Assembly (NCBI GenBank): GCA_964480635.1 | Contig: CAYZQE010000031.1 | Coordinates: forward strand, 1-24,649 | Source: CAYZQE01 sp964480635 | Lineage (GTDB): Bacteria; Pseudomonadota; Gammaproteobacteria; GCA-001735895 | DNA length: 24,649 nucleotides | Direction of reading: 5' to 3' | Shown: positions 15,907-24,013 of the stretch, piece by piece | Layout: every line of letters starts with the position of its first letter | Position numbering within the stretch: position 1 is the first letter of the stretch | Position numbers and translations under genes: made by a program | The notes under the pieces: generated by a model | Seen by the model: only the letters and a program-made list of their open reading frames with translations | Database searches by the model: none | What the model was told of the DNA's origin: nothing

Positions 15907-16751
15907 TGTTTGGCTTTAATAAAAACAAAGGCAATAGAAAGGTAAAGCCTGCTAAAAATTTATCAAAAGGAAAAGAGACCGTTAATGTAAAACCATTTCT
16001 GCTTGCAGCCTTAATAGGGGCTTTAGTGATATCCAGTGTTTTTATTCAAAACAATTTACAACATAAAATTTTGTTTCCAATTACTCATGTCGAAGTGAGT
16101 GGTCGCTTACACAATGTGACTAAAAATGAATTAGAAGCCTTAGTATTAAATGATTTAGAAAACGGTTTTTTTGATATTGACCTTAATACCATTGCACAAG
16201 ACATCGAAAAACTAAATTGGGTGGCTCAAGCAACGCTAAGACGCGTATGGCCAAATAAAGTTGATGTCTTAATTCGAGAGCATCAAGCTGTCGCTATTTG
16301 GGACGATGACACATTAATCAGTGCCAATGGCATATTATTTACTGCACCAACAAAGCAAGGCTATCAACAACTTGCTCGTATCAATGGACGCACTGACAAT
16401 GCTAAAAAATTGTTACTTGCCTATAGCCAGTTAGAGCAATTAACCTCAGTTTATGATTTGTATATAGATAGTTTTAGCAGTGTTAAAAGCGGAGAAATAA
16501 AAGTGCTATTTAACACAAAATTAATGTCGACTTTTGCGACACAAGATAAGGAATTACAGTTTAAGCGTTTTGCTTCATTGCTTGATGCAGGTTACTTAAT
16601 ATCTAATGAAAATAAAAATACACTTAATAATAAGCCTCTGAAAAGTATAGATTTGCGTTACAGCAATGGCTTTTCAGTAGTATGGCAAGAGCCCCAATCA
16701 ACTTTAATAAAAAAAGCCAGTACGTTCGGTAATGGAAATAAACATGTCTAA
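15906..16751 (+). CDS. ftsQ: Cell division protein FtsQ
   Basis: The 281-residue bitopic membrane protein has a basic cytoplasmic N-terminus (about 1-29), one transmembrane helix (about 30-48), a POTRA domain starting at ITHVEVSGRLHNVT and running to about 125, and the FtsQ/DivIB beta domain. In the periplasm it binds the FtsL-FtsB coiled coil and so links early to late divisome proteins. LNWVAQATLRRVWPNKVDVLIREHQAVAIW is the most family-typical stretch (seen in two halves around residue 110). The start overlaps the ddl stop by one base. No ftsB is in the window. Confidence 0.95.
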   Translation: MFGFNKNKGNRKVKPAKNLSKGKETVNVKPFLLAALIGALVISSVFIQNNLQHKILFPITHVEVSGRLHNVTKNELEALVLNDLENGFFDIDLNTIAQDIEKLNWVAQATLRRVWPNKVDVLIREHQAVAIWDDDTLISANGILFTAPTKQGYQQLARINGRTDNAKKLLLAYSQLEQLTSVYDLYIDSFSSVKSGEIKVLFNTKLMSTFATQDKELQFKRFASLLDAGYLISNENKNTLNNKPLKSIDLRYSNGFSVVWQEPQSTLIKKASTFGNGNKHV

Positions 16752-17979
16752 AAAGTCAGAAAATAACATCATTGTTGGTCTAGATATTGGTACGTCTAAA
16801 GTCGTTGCCATAGTCGGAGAAGTCACCGATACCGGTGGTATCGAAATTATTGGGATAGGCACTCAGCCATCACGCGGCTTAAAAAAAGGTGTGGTGGTCA
16901 ATATAGAGTCAACAGTTGAAGCCATCAAACGAGCTGTGCAAGAAGCTGAATTAATGGCGGGTTGTCAAATACGCTCAGTATTTGTGGGTATTGCTGGAAG
17001 CCATATTCGATCGTTTAATTCGAGTGGCGTAGGCCCCATTAGGGATCGTGAAGTCACTCATGCGGATTTAGCAAGGGTTATAGATACGGCAAGAGCCATT
17101 GCGATACCATCTGACCAGAAAATTTTGCATGTGTTACCGCAGGAATTCATCATTGATGAGCAAGAAGGCATTCGTGACCCCATTGGTATGTCGGGCATTC
17201 GATTAGAAGTTCGTGTGCATTTAGTAACAGGTGCGGTGAGTGCTGCGCAAAATATTATTAAATGTATTCGACGCTGCGGCCTAGAGGTCGATGATGTCAT
17301 TTTGGAGCAGTTAGCGTCAAGCAGTTCAGTATTAACCGAAGATGAAAAAGACCTAGGGGTTTGCCTAGTCGATATTGGTGGTGGAACAACCGATATCGCG
17401 GTGTTTAAAGATGGCGCTATCCGCCATACAGCGGTTATCCCTATTGCTGGTGATCAAGTTACTAATGACATTGCAGTGGCATTACGTACGCCATCGCAAT
17501 ATGCCAATGAAATTAAAATAAATTATGCCTGTGCTTTACGTCAATTAACCAATCCTGAAGAAATGATCGAAGTACCGGGTGTTGGAGATAGAGCCTCAAG
17601 ACAATTAAAACGTGAAACCTTAGCTGAAGTTGTTGAGCCACGTTATGACGAATTATTAAATTTAATTTTAGCCGAGCTAACGCGTAGTGGCTTTTATGAG
17701 ATGTGTGCAGCAGGCATTGTACTAACAGGTGGCAGCTCAAAAATGGAAGGTGTTATTGAGCTAGCAGAAGAGATTTTTCATATGCCAGTACGCTTAGGTG
17801 TGCCGCAACATGTAACAGGTTTAGTGGATGTGGTTAAAAACCCCATTCACGCAACAGGAGTAGGGCTACTTATTTTTGGTAGCAAACAACAATCATCAGA
17901 GTTTTCAGATAATGGAGATAGTTCGGATGATGTTGGGATTTTTCATAAAATGAAAAGTTGGTTTCAAGGAAATTTCTAA
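16744..17979 (+). CDS. ftsA: Actin-like divisome protein FtsA
   Basis: The protein, 411 residues from ATG 16744, is an actin-fold ATPase that anchors FtsZ filaments to the membrane. The phosphate-1 motif IVGLDIGTSKV is at about 9-19. VDIGGGTTDIAVF is the phosphate-2 loop and GIVLTGGSSKMEG the adenosine loop. The C-terminal GIFHKMKSWFQ is the amphipathic membrane-targeting helix. I prefer 16744 over the ATG at 16732 because GGAAA lies about seven bases before it and the N-terminus then matches family length. It overlaps ftsQ by eight bases, and its stop codon sits in a hairpin stem. Confidence 0.97.
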   Translation: MSKKSENNIIVGLDIGTSKVVAIVGEVTDTGGIEIIGIGTQPSRGLKKGVVVNIESTVEAIKRAVQEAELMAGCQIRSVFVGIAGSHIRSFNSSGVGPIRDREVTHADLARVIDTARAIAIPSDQKILHVLPQEFIIDEQEGIRDPIGMSGIRLEVRVHLVTGAVSAAQNIIKCIRRCGLEVDDVILEQLASSSSVLTEDEKDLGVCLVDIGGGTTDIAVFKDGAIRHTAVIPIAGDQVTNDIAVALRTPSQYANEIKINYACALRQLTNPEEMIEVPGVGDRASRQLKRETLAEVVEPRYDELLNLILAELTRSGFYEMCAAGIVLTGGSSKMEGVIELAEEIFHMPVRLGVPQHVTGLVDVVKNPIHATGVGLLIFGSKQQSSEFSDNGDSSDDVGIFHKMKSWFQGNF

Positions 17980-17993
17980 ACGATTTAGAAATT
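17971..17993. other. Hairpin spanning the ftsA stop, between ftsA and ftsZ
   Basis: AATTTCTAAA (17971-17980) and TTTAGAAATT (17984-17993) form a perfect 10-bp stem with a 3-base loop. The ftsA stop (17977-17979) is in the left arm and an AT-only run follows. It lies in the only sizeable gap of the operon. It may be a weak terminator or mRNA processing site adjusting FtsZ relative to FtsA; this is inference. Confidence 0.45.
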
Positions 17994-18028
17994 AATATTT
18001 AATATAACGCAAGAGTAGAGGTAATAAC

Positions 18029-19201
18029 ATGTTCGAACTAATGGATACATTCACCCAAAACCCAGTGATAAAAGTAATGGGTGTTGGTGGCGGTGGCGGT
18101 AATGCAATAAAAAATATGGTCGATTCAGGCATAGAAGGCGTAGAGTTTTTATGTGTAAATACAGACATACAAGCCCTTAAAGATAAAGACCCTAAAACAT
18201 CAATTCAAATCGGTTGTAACATTACAAAAGGTTTAGGTGCGGGTGCTGACCCAGAAGTTGGTCGTCAAGCAGCTATGGAAGATCGCGAACGCATTCAAGA
18301 AGCTATTGAAGGTACTGACATGTTATTTATCACTGCGGGCATGGGTGGTGGCACAGGTACTGGAGCCGCGCCAGTGGTTGCGCAAATTGCAAAAGAAATG
18401 GGTATTTTAACCGTTGCAGTGGTGACTAAGCCTTTCGCGTTCGAACGTAAAAAGCGTATGGATCTAGCCGAAAAAGGTATTGAGAATTTAGGCCAATATG
18501 TTGATTCATTAATCACCATTCCTAATGAAAAATTAATACCTGTGTTAGGTAAGCAAACCACATTGTTAGAAGTTTTTAAGGCAGGAAACGATGTTCTTAA
18601 AGGCGCGGTTCAAGGTATTGCCGAATTAATCACTTGCCCAGGTTTAATTAACGTCGACTTTGCTGACGTACGCACTGTCATGTCAGAAATGGGCATGGCA
18701 ATGATGGGTACGGGTGTTGCCTCTGGTGAACATAGAGCCAAAGAAGCGGCAGAACAAGCCATTTGTTCACCTTTATTAGAAGATGTGAATATTTCAGGCG
18801 CTAAAGGTATTTTAGTGAATGTGACTGCTGGTTTAGATTTATCAATTGGTGAACTAGATGATGTAGGGACGTTGATTACTGAACTGGCATCACCCGATGC
18901 AACAGTTGTTGTTGGTACGGTCATTGATGCAGAAATGGAAGCAGGCACTTTAAGAGTGACGATGGTTGCTACTGGGTTGGGTTCTGATAAAGTTGAAGAA
19001 GTTGTTAAGCCAGCCGTCGTTCCTACAGTAGAAGTGATTAAGAGAAAGCCTCAAACAGCTGAAATAGATTATAAAAAATTAGAAACACCTGCGATTATGC
19101 GTCAAGCAGTGGGTGATAATCTGAATTTAAATGAACCTGTATCAGAGAATAATATGGATGTTTATGATATTCCTGCTTTTTTACGAGTGCAGAATGATTA
19201 A
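18029..19201 (+). CDS. ftsZ: Tubulin-like division GTPase FtsZ
   Basis: The 390-residue cytosolic GTPase forms the Z ring. VMGVGGGGGNAI (17-27), NTDIQAL, the tubulin signature GGGTGTGAAP (106-115) and DFADVRTVM (T7 loop, catalytic aspartates) are intact. A variable linker leads to the C-terminal peptide DIPAFLRVQND (380-390), which binds FtsA and other partners. The start is fixed by AGAGG at 18017-18021, eight bases upstream. It is the last gene of the dcw run. The lpxC gene that normally follows in this class is missing here; a hairpin and unrelated - strand sequence come next. Confidence 0.99.
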   Translation: MFELMDTFTQNPVIKVMGVGGGGGNAIKNMVDSGIEGVEFLCVNTDIQALKDKDPKTSIQIGCNITKGLGAGADPEVGRQAAMEDRERIQEAIEGTDMLFITAGMGGGTGTGAAPVVAQIAKEMGILTVAVVTKPFAFERKKRMDLAEKGIENLGQYVDSLITIPNEKLIPVLGKQTTLLEVFKAGNDVLKGAVQGIAELITCPGLINVDFADVRTVMSEMGMAMMGTGVASGEHRAKEAAEQAICSPLLEDVNISGAKGILVNVTAGLDLSIGELDDVGTLITELASPDATVVVGTVIDAEMEAGTLRVTMVATGLGSDKVEEVVKPAVVPTVEVIKRKPQTAEIDYKKLETPAIMRQAVGDNLNLNEPVSENNMDVYDIPAFLRVQND

Positions 19202-19222
19202 ATATTTGTAACAAACTCTTGC

Positions 19223-19254
19223 TGTGTTAGTGGTCACGGATAACCACTAACACA
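19223..19254. terminator. Hairpin terminator after ftsZ
   Basis: TGTGTTAGTGGT (19223-19234) pairs perfectly with ACCACTAACACA (19243-19254) around an 8-base loop, 21 bases after the ftsZ stop. It is also nine bases beyond the end of the - strand remnant at 19263. The 12-bp stem without a strong U run on the + side suggests a bidirectional terminator ending the dcw transcript. Confidence 0.75.
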
Positions 19255-19262
19255 ATTAAGTT

Positions 19263-19820
19263 TTAAAATTGAATGCTAGGACGTAAGATTAATTCAACAT
19301 CTTGGTTTAAACCACTCAACTCATTAAAGTATTTGTCATTCACTTTTTTTAAGCCGATGCCAAAAGAAAGCCCGACAGTTGAGGTTGGCCAGCGCTTATC
19401 AATAAAAACTTCGGATTGTATTAATTTGCTAGTCTTACGTGAATAATCCAGTCTAAAATTCATCCCAATATTATCAAATAATGAATACTTTTTAACTTTA
19501 GAGTTAAATAATTCTCTCCTAACGCCAAAGTAATAGCTGCTTTCAATGTTTTCGTTATCGTGACTTTTAGCGCCTACTCGAAAACTAAAGCGATGATAAA
19601 TATTACCAATTCTGCGGTCACCTTTAAGCTTCCATTCAACTTCTAGCCACTGATCATCAATGATACTATTTAAGCGTATATGCTTGTCACCAATGCTAAT
19701 TAAAAAGCCAGAATAGCCCTTATTAATAGTTTGTACTTCAGTTTCGCTTGGCAGAGTAAATTGTATAACATTGCCTAAAAAGAATGAGAGGGCATAGAGT
19801 TCTTCAAAGTGAGATAAATT
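19263..19820 (-). pseudogene. 5'-truncated outer-membrane beta-barrel-like remnant
   Basis: The - strand is open for 185 codons from 19820 to the TAA at 19263, but has no ATG, GTG or TTG until the methionine at 19461-19463, which would leave only 66 residues. Two in-frame stops (TAA and TGA, 19821-19829) lie just upstream. The whole stretch reads as one protein: alternating polar and hydrophobic short strands such as KGYSGFLISIGDKHIRL, QWLEVEWKLKG and SSYYFGVRREL, ending LILRPSIQF. A terminal phenylalanine after alternating residues is the usual beta-barrel assembly signal, so I infer the C-terminal half of an outer-membrane protein. I recognise no family. It has no signal peptide or ribosome binding site and is probably a dead gene. 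Confidence 0.55.
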
Positions 19821-19830
19821 TCACGCTTAT

Positions 19831-19925
19831 AATGGGGTCTTTTCAATTTCAGTATTTGATTGAAAAGACAATAAAAAAAGTAACAGATAAGATAAAGCTA
19901 CAATAAGGTCAATAATGACCCCATT
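19831..19925. repeat. Short segment with GGGGTC inverted ends and nested palindromes
   Basis: AATGGGGTC (19831-19839) and its reverse complement GACCCCATT (19917-19925) bound 95 AT-rich bases. Inside are a perfect 11-bp inverted repeat (19837-19847 with 19859-19869) and, at the right end, part of the hairpin described at 19897-19930. It adjoins the broken 5' end of the outer-membrane remnant. It could be a MITE- or REP-like element, or just neighbouring hairpins. Only one copy is visible here. Confidence 0.35.
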
Positions 19926-19930
19926 GTAGC
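19897..19930 (-). terminator. Terminator of the DoxX-family gene
   Basis: GCTACAAT (19897-19904) pairs with ATTGTAGC (19923-19930). An inner GGTCA/TGACC stem (19907-19911 with 19916-19920) is separated from it by a 2x2 mismatch. On the - strand it begins eight bases after the DoxX-family stop and is followed by T-rich sequence including a run of seven T (about 19873-19879). Confidence 0.65.
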
Positions 19931-19937
19931 CAATGTT

Positions 19938-20408
19938 TTAGCGATTGTTAGAAAATTTTGACTTAATCCATTGATCAATTGAAAAGAAACCAGGGCCAAA
20001 CACTATCACAGCTAACATCATAGAGCCCCAAAAGAGATGAGGTGCAACTTGACCTACTTTGGCGAGTGTTTCGTAGTATGCAATGACAGCAACAATATTT
20101 AAAATTGATAGAGCAAATGCAGATAGTCTTGTAGCCAATCCTAGAATAATAAGCACCGGTAAAATAAGTTCAGCGGCAGTTGCTAATCCAGCCGCTAAAA
20201 CAGGGTCTAAGAATGGTACATTGTATTCTTCTTTAAACAGATATATAACGCCATATTCATCGTTCCATGTTGATAATTTTTGTAACCCAGAATTAAAAAA
20301 TACATAAGCAACCCAACCACGAAATAAGAGCAGCACAGGTGATTGAATTGAAGAAAGAAGACCGTTAATTTTGGTCACAGGGGAGTGAAGTGTTTGAATG
20401 ATACTCAT
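19938..20408 (-). CDS. DoxX family integral membrane protein
   Basis: The 156-residue protein has four predicted transmembrane helices (about 25-40, 69-90, 92-112 and 122-142). It shows the DoxX-family pattern: LLLFRGWVAYVFFNSGLQKL near the N-terminus, AAGLATAAELILPVLIILGLATRLSA in the middle and a closing ...GPGFFSIDQWI. DoxX-like proteins are inner-membrane proteins, linked in some species to quinone or thiosulphate redox chemistry and redox stress, but substrate cannot be read from sequence. A good ribosome binding site (AAGGGA, seven bases before ATG) and its own sigma-70-like promoter suggest independent expression, with a terminator just downstream. Confidence 0.9.
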   Translation of the reverse strand: MSIIQTLHSPVTKINGLLSSIQSPVLLLFRGWVAYVFFNSGLQKLSTWNDEYGVIYLFKEEYNVPFLDPVLAAGLATAAELILPVLIILGLATRLSAFALSILNIVAVIAYYETLAKVGQVAPHLFWGSMMLAVIVFGPGFFSIDQWIKSKFSNNR

Positions 20409-20433
20409 TTTTTTTCCCTTAAGTTTATAAGTT

Positions 20434-20462
20434 ATTGTATAAGCTAAGAGCGTATATGTTTA
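20434..20462 (-). promoter_or_regulatory. Candidate sigma-70 promoter of the DoxX-family gene
   Basis: On the - strand TAAACA (20462-20457; four of six) and TACAAT (20439-20434; five of six) are spaced by exactly 17 bases. The predicted start near 20427 gives a leader of about 19 bases containing the AAGGGA ribosome binding site. Confidence 0.5.
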
Positions 20463-20508
20463 TAAAAGTTCATCATGTTAGTTTTTAAGATGCCAGACAT
20501 TAATGTTC

Positions 20509-21051
20509 TTACTGTTCTGTCAGCTTACTCAACTCTTCTAAGATGGTATCAACCAATTGCCTGCCTTGTACGCCCATGCCTTTATTTAATTCTTTACGCT
20601 CCCGTTCGCCTGCAATTAACTTACGGATTATGCCGCCTAGGTTTTTCATGTCACCACCAGCCCCGCTCATTTGTTCGGCCATTTGGCTGACGATTTGCAA
20701 TGCTTGTGGGTTACCTTTGCCTGCTTCATGCACCATATGAGCAATGCCCGGTGCGGCCATGGTGGCATCTGCTTTTTGATTGGGGTCTGGTAGGGTGGCT
20801 GGGTTTTGAATGCCGGTTAATATGGCTTCAATAATGATGCTGTCTTCTTCATCTAAACCCGTCATTAACGTAGGCTCCCTTGAACCTGATAATATCTTTC
20901 TGATAACAATAACCACATTTCCCCAGCCATTTTTTGTGCTTAGTGCTAGAACTTCTTCAAGCTGTGGTAATAGGCTAGGGTTTTGCACGGTTTGAACCAC
21001 TTGCACGATAACGCCAGCATGTGATTGTATGATTTGTTGCGTTCTATTCAT
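20509..21051 (-). CDS. Uncharacterised 180-residue helical protein
   Basis: I do not recognise this family. The 180-residue sequence has no signal peptide or membrane helix and looks cytosolic and mostly helical. A first helical region (about 1-55, rich in I, V and Q, with NGWGNVVIVIRKILSGSREP at 41-60) is followed by a DEEDSIIIEAILTGI helix (67-81). Next comes an Ala/Gly/Met-rich linker (about 92-135, including SQMAEQMSGAGGDM). A basic, charged C-terminal helix (about 136-180, GERERKELNKGMG) closes it. It starts 25 bases after the valS stop without a strong Shine-Dalgarno sequence, so translation probably depends on read-through from valS on the same transcript. Codon choice looks like its neighbours. 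It is very likely a real gene because of its length and the tight spacing. Confidence 0.8.
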   Translation of the reverse strand: MNRTQQIIQSHAGVIVQVVQTVQNPSLLPQLEEVLALSTKNGWGNVVIVIRKILSGSREPTLMTGLDEEDSIIIEAILTGIQNPATLPDPNQKADATMAAPGIAHMVHEAGKGNPQALQIVSQMAEQMSGAGGDMKNLGGIIRKLIAGERERKELNKGMGVQGRQLVDTILEELSKLTEQ

Positions 21052-21076
21052 TTTAGTTATTCACTATTTAGTCACT

Positions 21077-23923
21077 TTACATCACGCTAATTTTATCGAA
21101 TTGTTGTTTTAAATTAGCTAAGGCAGCTTCAGCTTCGGCCAGTTTTTCACGTTCTTTGGCAACAACTGCTTCAGGTGCCTTATCGACAAATTTGGCATTA
21201 TTGAGTTTGCCATTAATGCGCTGGGCATTTTGCTCTTCTTTCTCAATGTGTTTTTGCAAGCGCGTTAGCTCAGCATCTTTATCTATTAGGCCCGACAATG
21301 GAATGAGCAGCTTCATATTGCCGATTAATGATGTTGCGCTTTCGGGGGCCTCATCATTCGACTCTAACCACGTGATATCTTGTAATTTTGCGAGAGACGT
21401 AATAAAGGTACGGTTGTTGTTTAAACGCTGTAAGTCGATTTCGGAACCATTTTCAAGTAATACAGGCAGTAACTCTGAAGGCTTAATGTCCATTTCAGAG
21501 CGAATTTGACGTACGCCCATAATAAAGTTTTTAACCCACTCCAATTCATCTATAACATCTTGTTTGATATCATCTTCATCAGCCTCTGGGTAGGCTTGCA
21601 ACATGATGGATTCACCCTTAACATCGGCTAAAGGTGCGATCATTTGCCAAACTTCTTCGGTAATATACGGCATGATAGGGTGCATTAAACGCAATGCTGT
21701 TTCTAGCACCTTCAAGAGTGTTTGGCGAGTACCACGCAGCTGAGCTTCAGTAGCATCATCTGAATATAAGACGGGTTTGGATAACTCGATGTACCAATCA
21801 CAGTAATCATTCCATACAAATTCATACAGGTTTTTAGCAACTAGATCTAAACGATAGTTATCAATGTGTTTAGCAGTCGTGGCGCTTACTTGCTTGACGC
21901 GCTCTAATATCCATTGGTCTGCCAGAGATAATTCGACGTCGCCTTCTAGTGATGCATCTTCTACATTTTGTAAAACGTAACGCGAGGCATTCCAAATTTT
22001 ATTGCAAAAATTGCGATAGCCTTCAATGCGTCCCATATCAAATTTAACATCACGGCCTGTTGTGGCTAATGATGCAAAGGTAAAGCGTAAGGCATCCGTG
22101 CCATAGCTTGAAATACCATCAGGGAAGTCTTTGCGCGTTTGTTTTTCAATTTTAGACGCTAACTTAGGTTGCATCATGCCTTTGGTGCGTTTAGTGACTA
22201 AGGTTTCTAAATCAATGCCGTCAATTAAATCAATAGGGTCAAGCACATTACCTTTTGACTTAGACATTTTGTCGCCATGCGAATCACGTACTAAACCATG
22301 CACATACACTTCGTGAAAAGGTACTTGGTTATCCATAAATTTAAGGCCGAACATAATCATGCGAGCAACCCAGAAGAAGATAATATCAAAACCAGTCACT
22401 AAGACTTGGTTGGGGTAAAATTCTTGCACGCGCTGAGCATCTTCGTTAGGCCAACCTAATGTAGAGAAAGGCCATAAGGCAGATGAAAACCAAGTGTCCA
22501 ATACGTCTTCATCTTGGCGTAATTTAATATTATCAGAGAGGTTGTTTTTTTCGCGGACGTCTTGTTCGCTACGCCCGACATAAATATTGTCATCTTCGTC
22601 ATACCAAGCTGGGATTCTGTGTCCCCACCAAATTTGACGACTGATGCACCAGTCTTGAATGTTATTCATCCATTCAAAGTATGTGTTTTTCCAATTATCA
22701 GGTACAAATTTTATGCGTCCAGATTCAACGGCTTCGATGGCTGGGCCAGCTAAAGGGCCGACTTTTACATACCACTGGTCAGTTAAAAAGGGTTCGATAA
22801 CCGTGCCAGAGCGGTCACCGCGAGGCACCATCAGTTTATGGTCTTCAACTTTTTCAAGTAAACCTAAGTCCTCTAAGTCTTTTACCATTTGTTTACGCGC
22901 AACATAGCGGTCCATGCCAATATAAGCAGATGGAATTAAATCATTGTCATCTTCTATTTCTGGGTCGTTTTCGCGAATGGCAGCATCTATAGTGAATAAA
23001 TTAATTAAACCACCATGAGGTTGGTTTTTGATAGCTTCTTCTGTGTTGTGGCGTTTCCAAACGTCATAGTCGTTAAAGTCATGGGCTGGCGTTACCTTAA
23101 CGCAACCTGTGCCAAAATCGGCTTCTACATGCTCATCTTCAATAATAGGGATTTGACGATTAGTGAGTGGTAAGGCAATCATTTTACCCACTAGGTGCGC
23201 ATAACGTTCATCGCCGTGAGCAATAGCAACCGCACAATCACCAATCATAGTTTCTGGCCGCGTGGTAGCAACAATGACGTGCCCGCTGCCATCGGCTAAT
23301 GGGTACTTCATGTGCCACATGTGGCCATTTTCTTCTTCAGACAGTACTTCTAAATCTGATACGGCTGTGTGAAATTTAGTGTCCCAGTTAACTAAGCGTT
23401 TGCCTCGATAGATTAAACCTTCTTCATGCAAGCGGATAAAGACTTCTTGCACAGCATCACTTAAACCATCATCCATGGTGAAACGTTCACTTTGCCAATC
23501 TAATGATGAACCTAAGCGTCTTAACTGGGTGGTAATGTTATTACCTGACTCTTCTTTCCAATCCCAAATTTTATCAATAAATGCTTCGCGGCCAAGGTCA
23601 TGGCGAGTTTTACCTTGGGCTTCTAGTTGGCGTTCAACGACCATTTGAGTCGCGATGCCCGCGTGGTCTGTGCCTGCTTGCCATAAGGTTTTGTCGCCTT
23701 TCATACGGCGATAACGAATAAGGGTGTCAACAACCGTGTTATTAAAACCATGCCCCATATGTAAACTACCCGTGACATTAGGCGGTGGAATCATGATGCA
23801 ATAAGGCTTACCCGTCGAATGCTGTTGTAATGTTTGATTATGCTCAGGATTGAAGTAGTTATTTTCTTCCCATTTTTTATAAATGGCTTGTTCAATCGCG
23901 TGGGGGTTGTAGGTTTTTTCCAT
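21077..23923 (-). CDS. valS: Valyl-tRNA synthetase
   Basis: The 948-residue class I synthetase charges tRNA-Val, with length matching E. coli ValS (951). PPPNVTGSLHMGHGF (46-60) carries the HIGH motif as HMGH at 55-58. The CP1 editing domain with TTRPETMIGD and the conserved AHDFNDYDVWKRH follow. KMSKS is at 552-556. Then come the anticodon-binding domain and a C-terminal tRNA-binding coiled coil (about 880-948, rich in E, K, A and L). The start codon has only a weak purine stretch upstream. The holC gene that often precedes valS in this class is absent: the upstream side is a divergent micro-ORF. Confidence 0.98.
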   Translation of the reverse strand: MEKTYNPHAIEQAIYKKWEENNYFNPEHNQTLQQHSTGKPYCIMIPPPNVTGSLHMGHGFNNTVVDTLIRYRRMKGDKTLWQAGTDHAGIATQMVVERQLEAQGKTRHDLGREAFIDKIWDWKEESGNNITTQLRRLGSSLDWQSERFTMDDGLSDAVQEVFIRLHEEGLIYRGKRLVNWDTKFHTAVSDLEVLSEEENGHMWHMKYPLADGSGHVIVATTRPETMIGDCAVAIAHGDERYAHLVGKMIALPLTNRQIPIIEDEHVEADFGTGCVKVTPAHDFNDYDVWKRHNTEEAIKNQPHGGLINLFTIDAAIRENDPEIEDDNDLIPSAYIGMDRYVARKQMVKDLEDLGLLEKVEDHKLMVPRGDRSGTVIEPFLTDQWYVKVGPLAGPAIEAVESGRIKFVPDNWKNTYFEWMNNIQDWCISRQIWWGHRIPAWYDEDDNIYVGRSEQDVREKNNLSDNIKLRQDEDVLDTWFSSALWPFSTLGWPNEDAQRVQEFYPNQVLVTGFDIIFFWVARMIMFGLKFMDNQVPFHEVYVHGLVRDSHGDKMSKSKGNVLDPIDLIDGIDLETLVTKRTKGMMQPKLASKIEKQTRKDFPDGISSYGTDALRFTFASLATTGRDVKFDMGRIEGYRNFCNKIWNASRYVLQNVEDASLEGDVELSLADQWILERVKQVSATTAKHIDNYRLDLVAKNLYEFVWNDYCDWYIELSKPVLYSDDATEAQLRGTRQTLLKVLETALRLMHPIMPYITEEVWQMIAPLADVKGESIMLQAYPEADEDDIKQDVIDELEWVKNFIMGVRQIRSEMDIKPSELLPVLLENGSEIDLQRLNNNRTFITSLAKLQDITWLESNDEAPESATSLIGNMKLLIPLSGLIDKDAELTRLQKHIEKEEQNAQRINGKLNNAKFVDKAPEAVVAKEREKLAEAEAALANLKQQFDKISVM

Positions 23924-23954
23924 GGAATGTGTTCGGCATATAAGACAATTTCAC

Positions 23955-23960
23955 ATTATA
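23955..23960 (-). promoter_or_regulatory. Candidate -10 box of valS
   Basis: A perfect TATAAT on the - strand lies 32 bases before the valS ATG. No good -35 hexamer is found 16-18 bases upstream (TTTCGT at 17), so the promoter is only partly supported. Confidence 0.4.
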
Positions 23961-24013
23961 TCGTTGCAAGGTAAAGCACGAAACAAAAATTTAATAAGAT
24001 CAATGGAGTAAAT

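Noticed and set aside
18295..18948. Two - strand ORFs (88 and 112 codons) opposite ftsZ
   Set aside because: Low-complexity Ala/Pro/Ser/Thr composition is typical of the antisense of a well-conserved gene.
20497..20506. ACATTAATGT palindrome after the 180-residue gene
   Set aside because: Ten bases without loop or T run is too little to call a terminator or operator.
21156..22907. Several + strand ORFs of 61-117 codons opposite valS
   Set aside because: All are antisense shadows of an intact valS with complete HIGH and KMSKS motifs.
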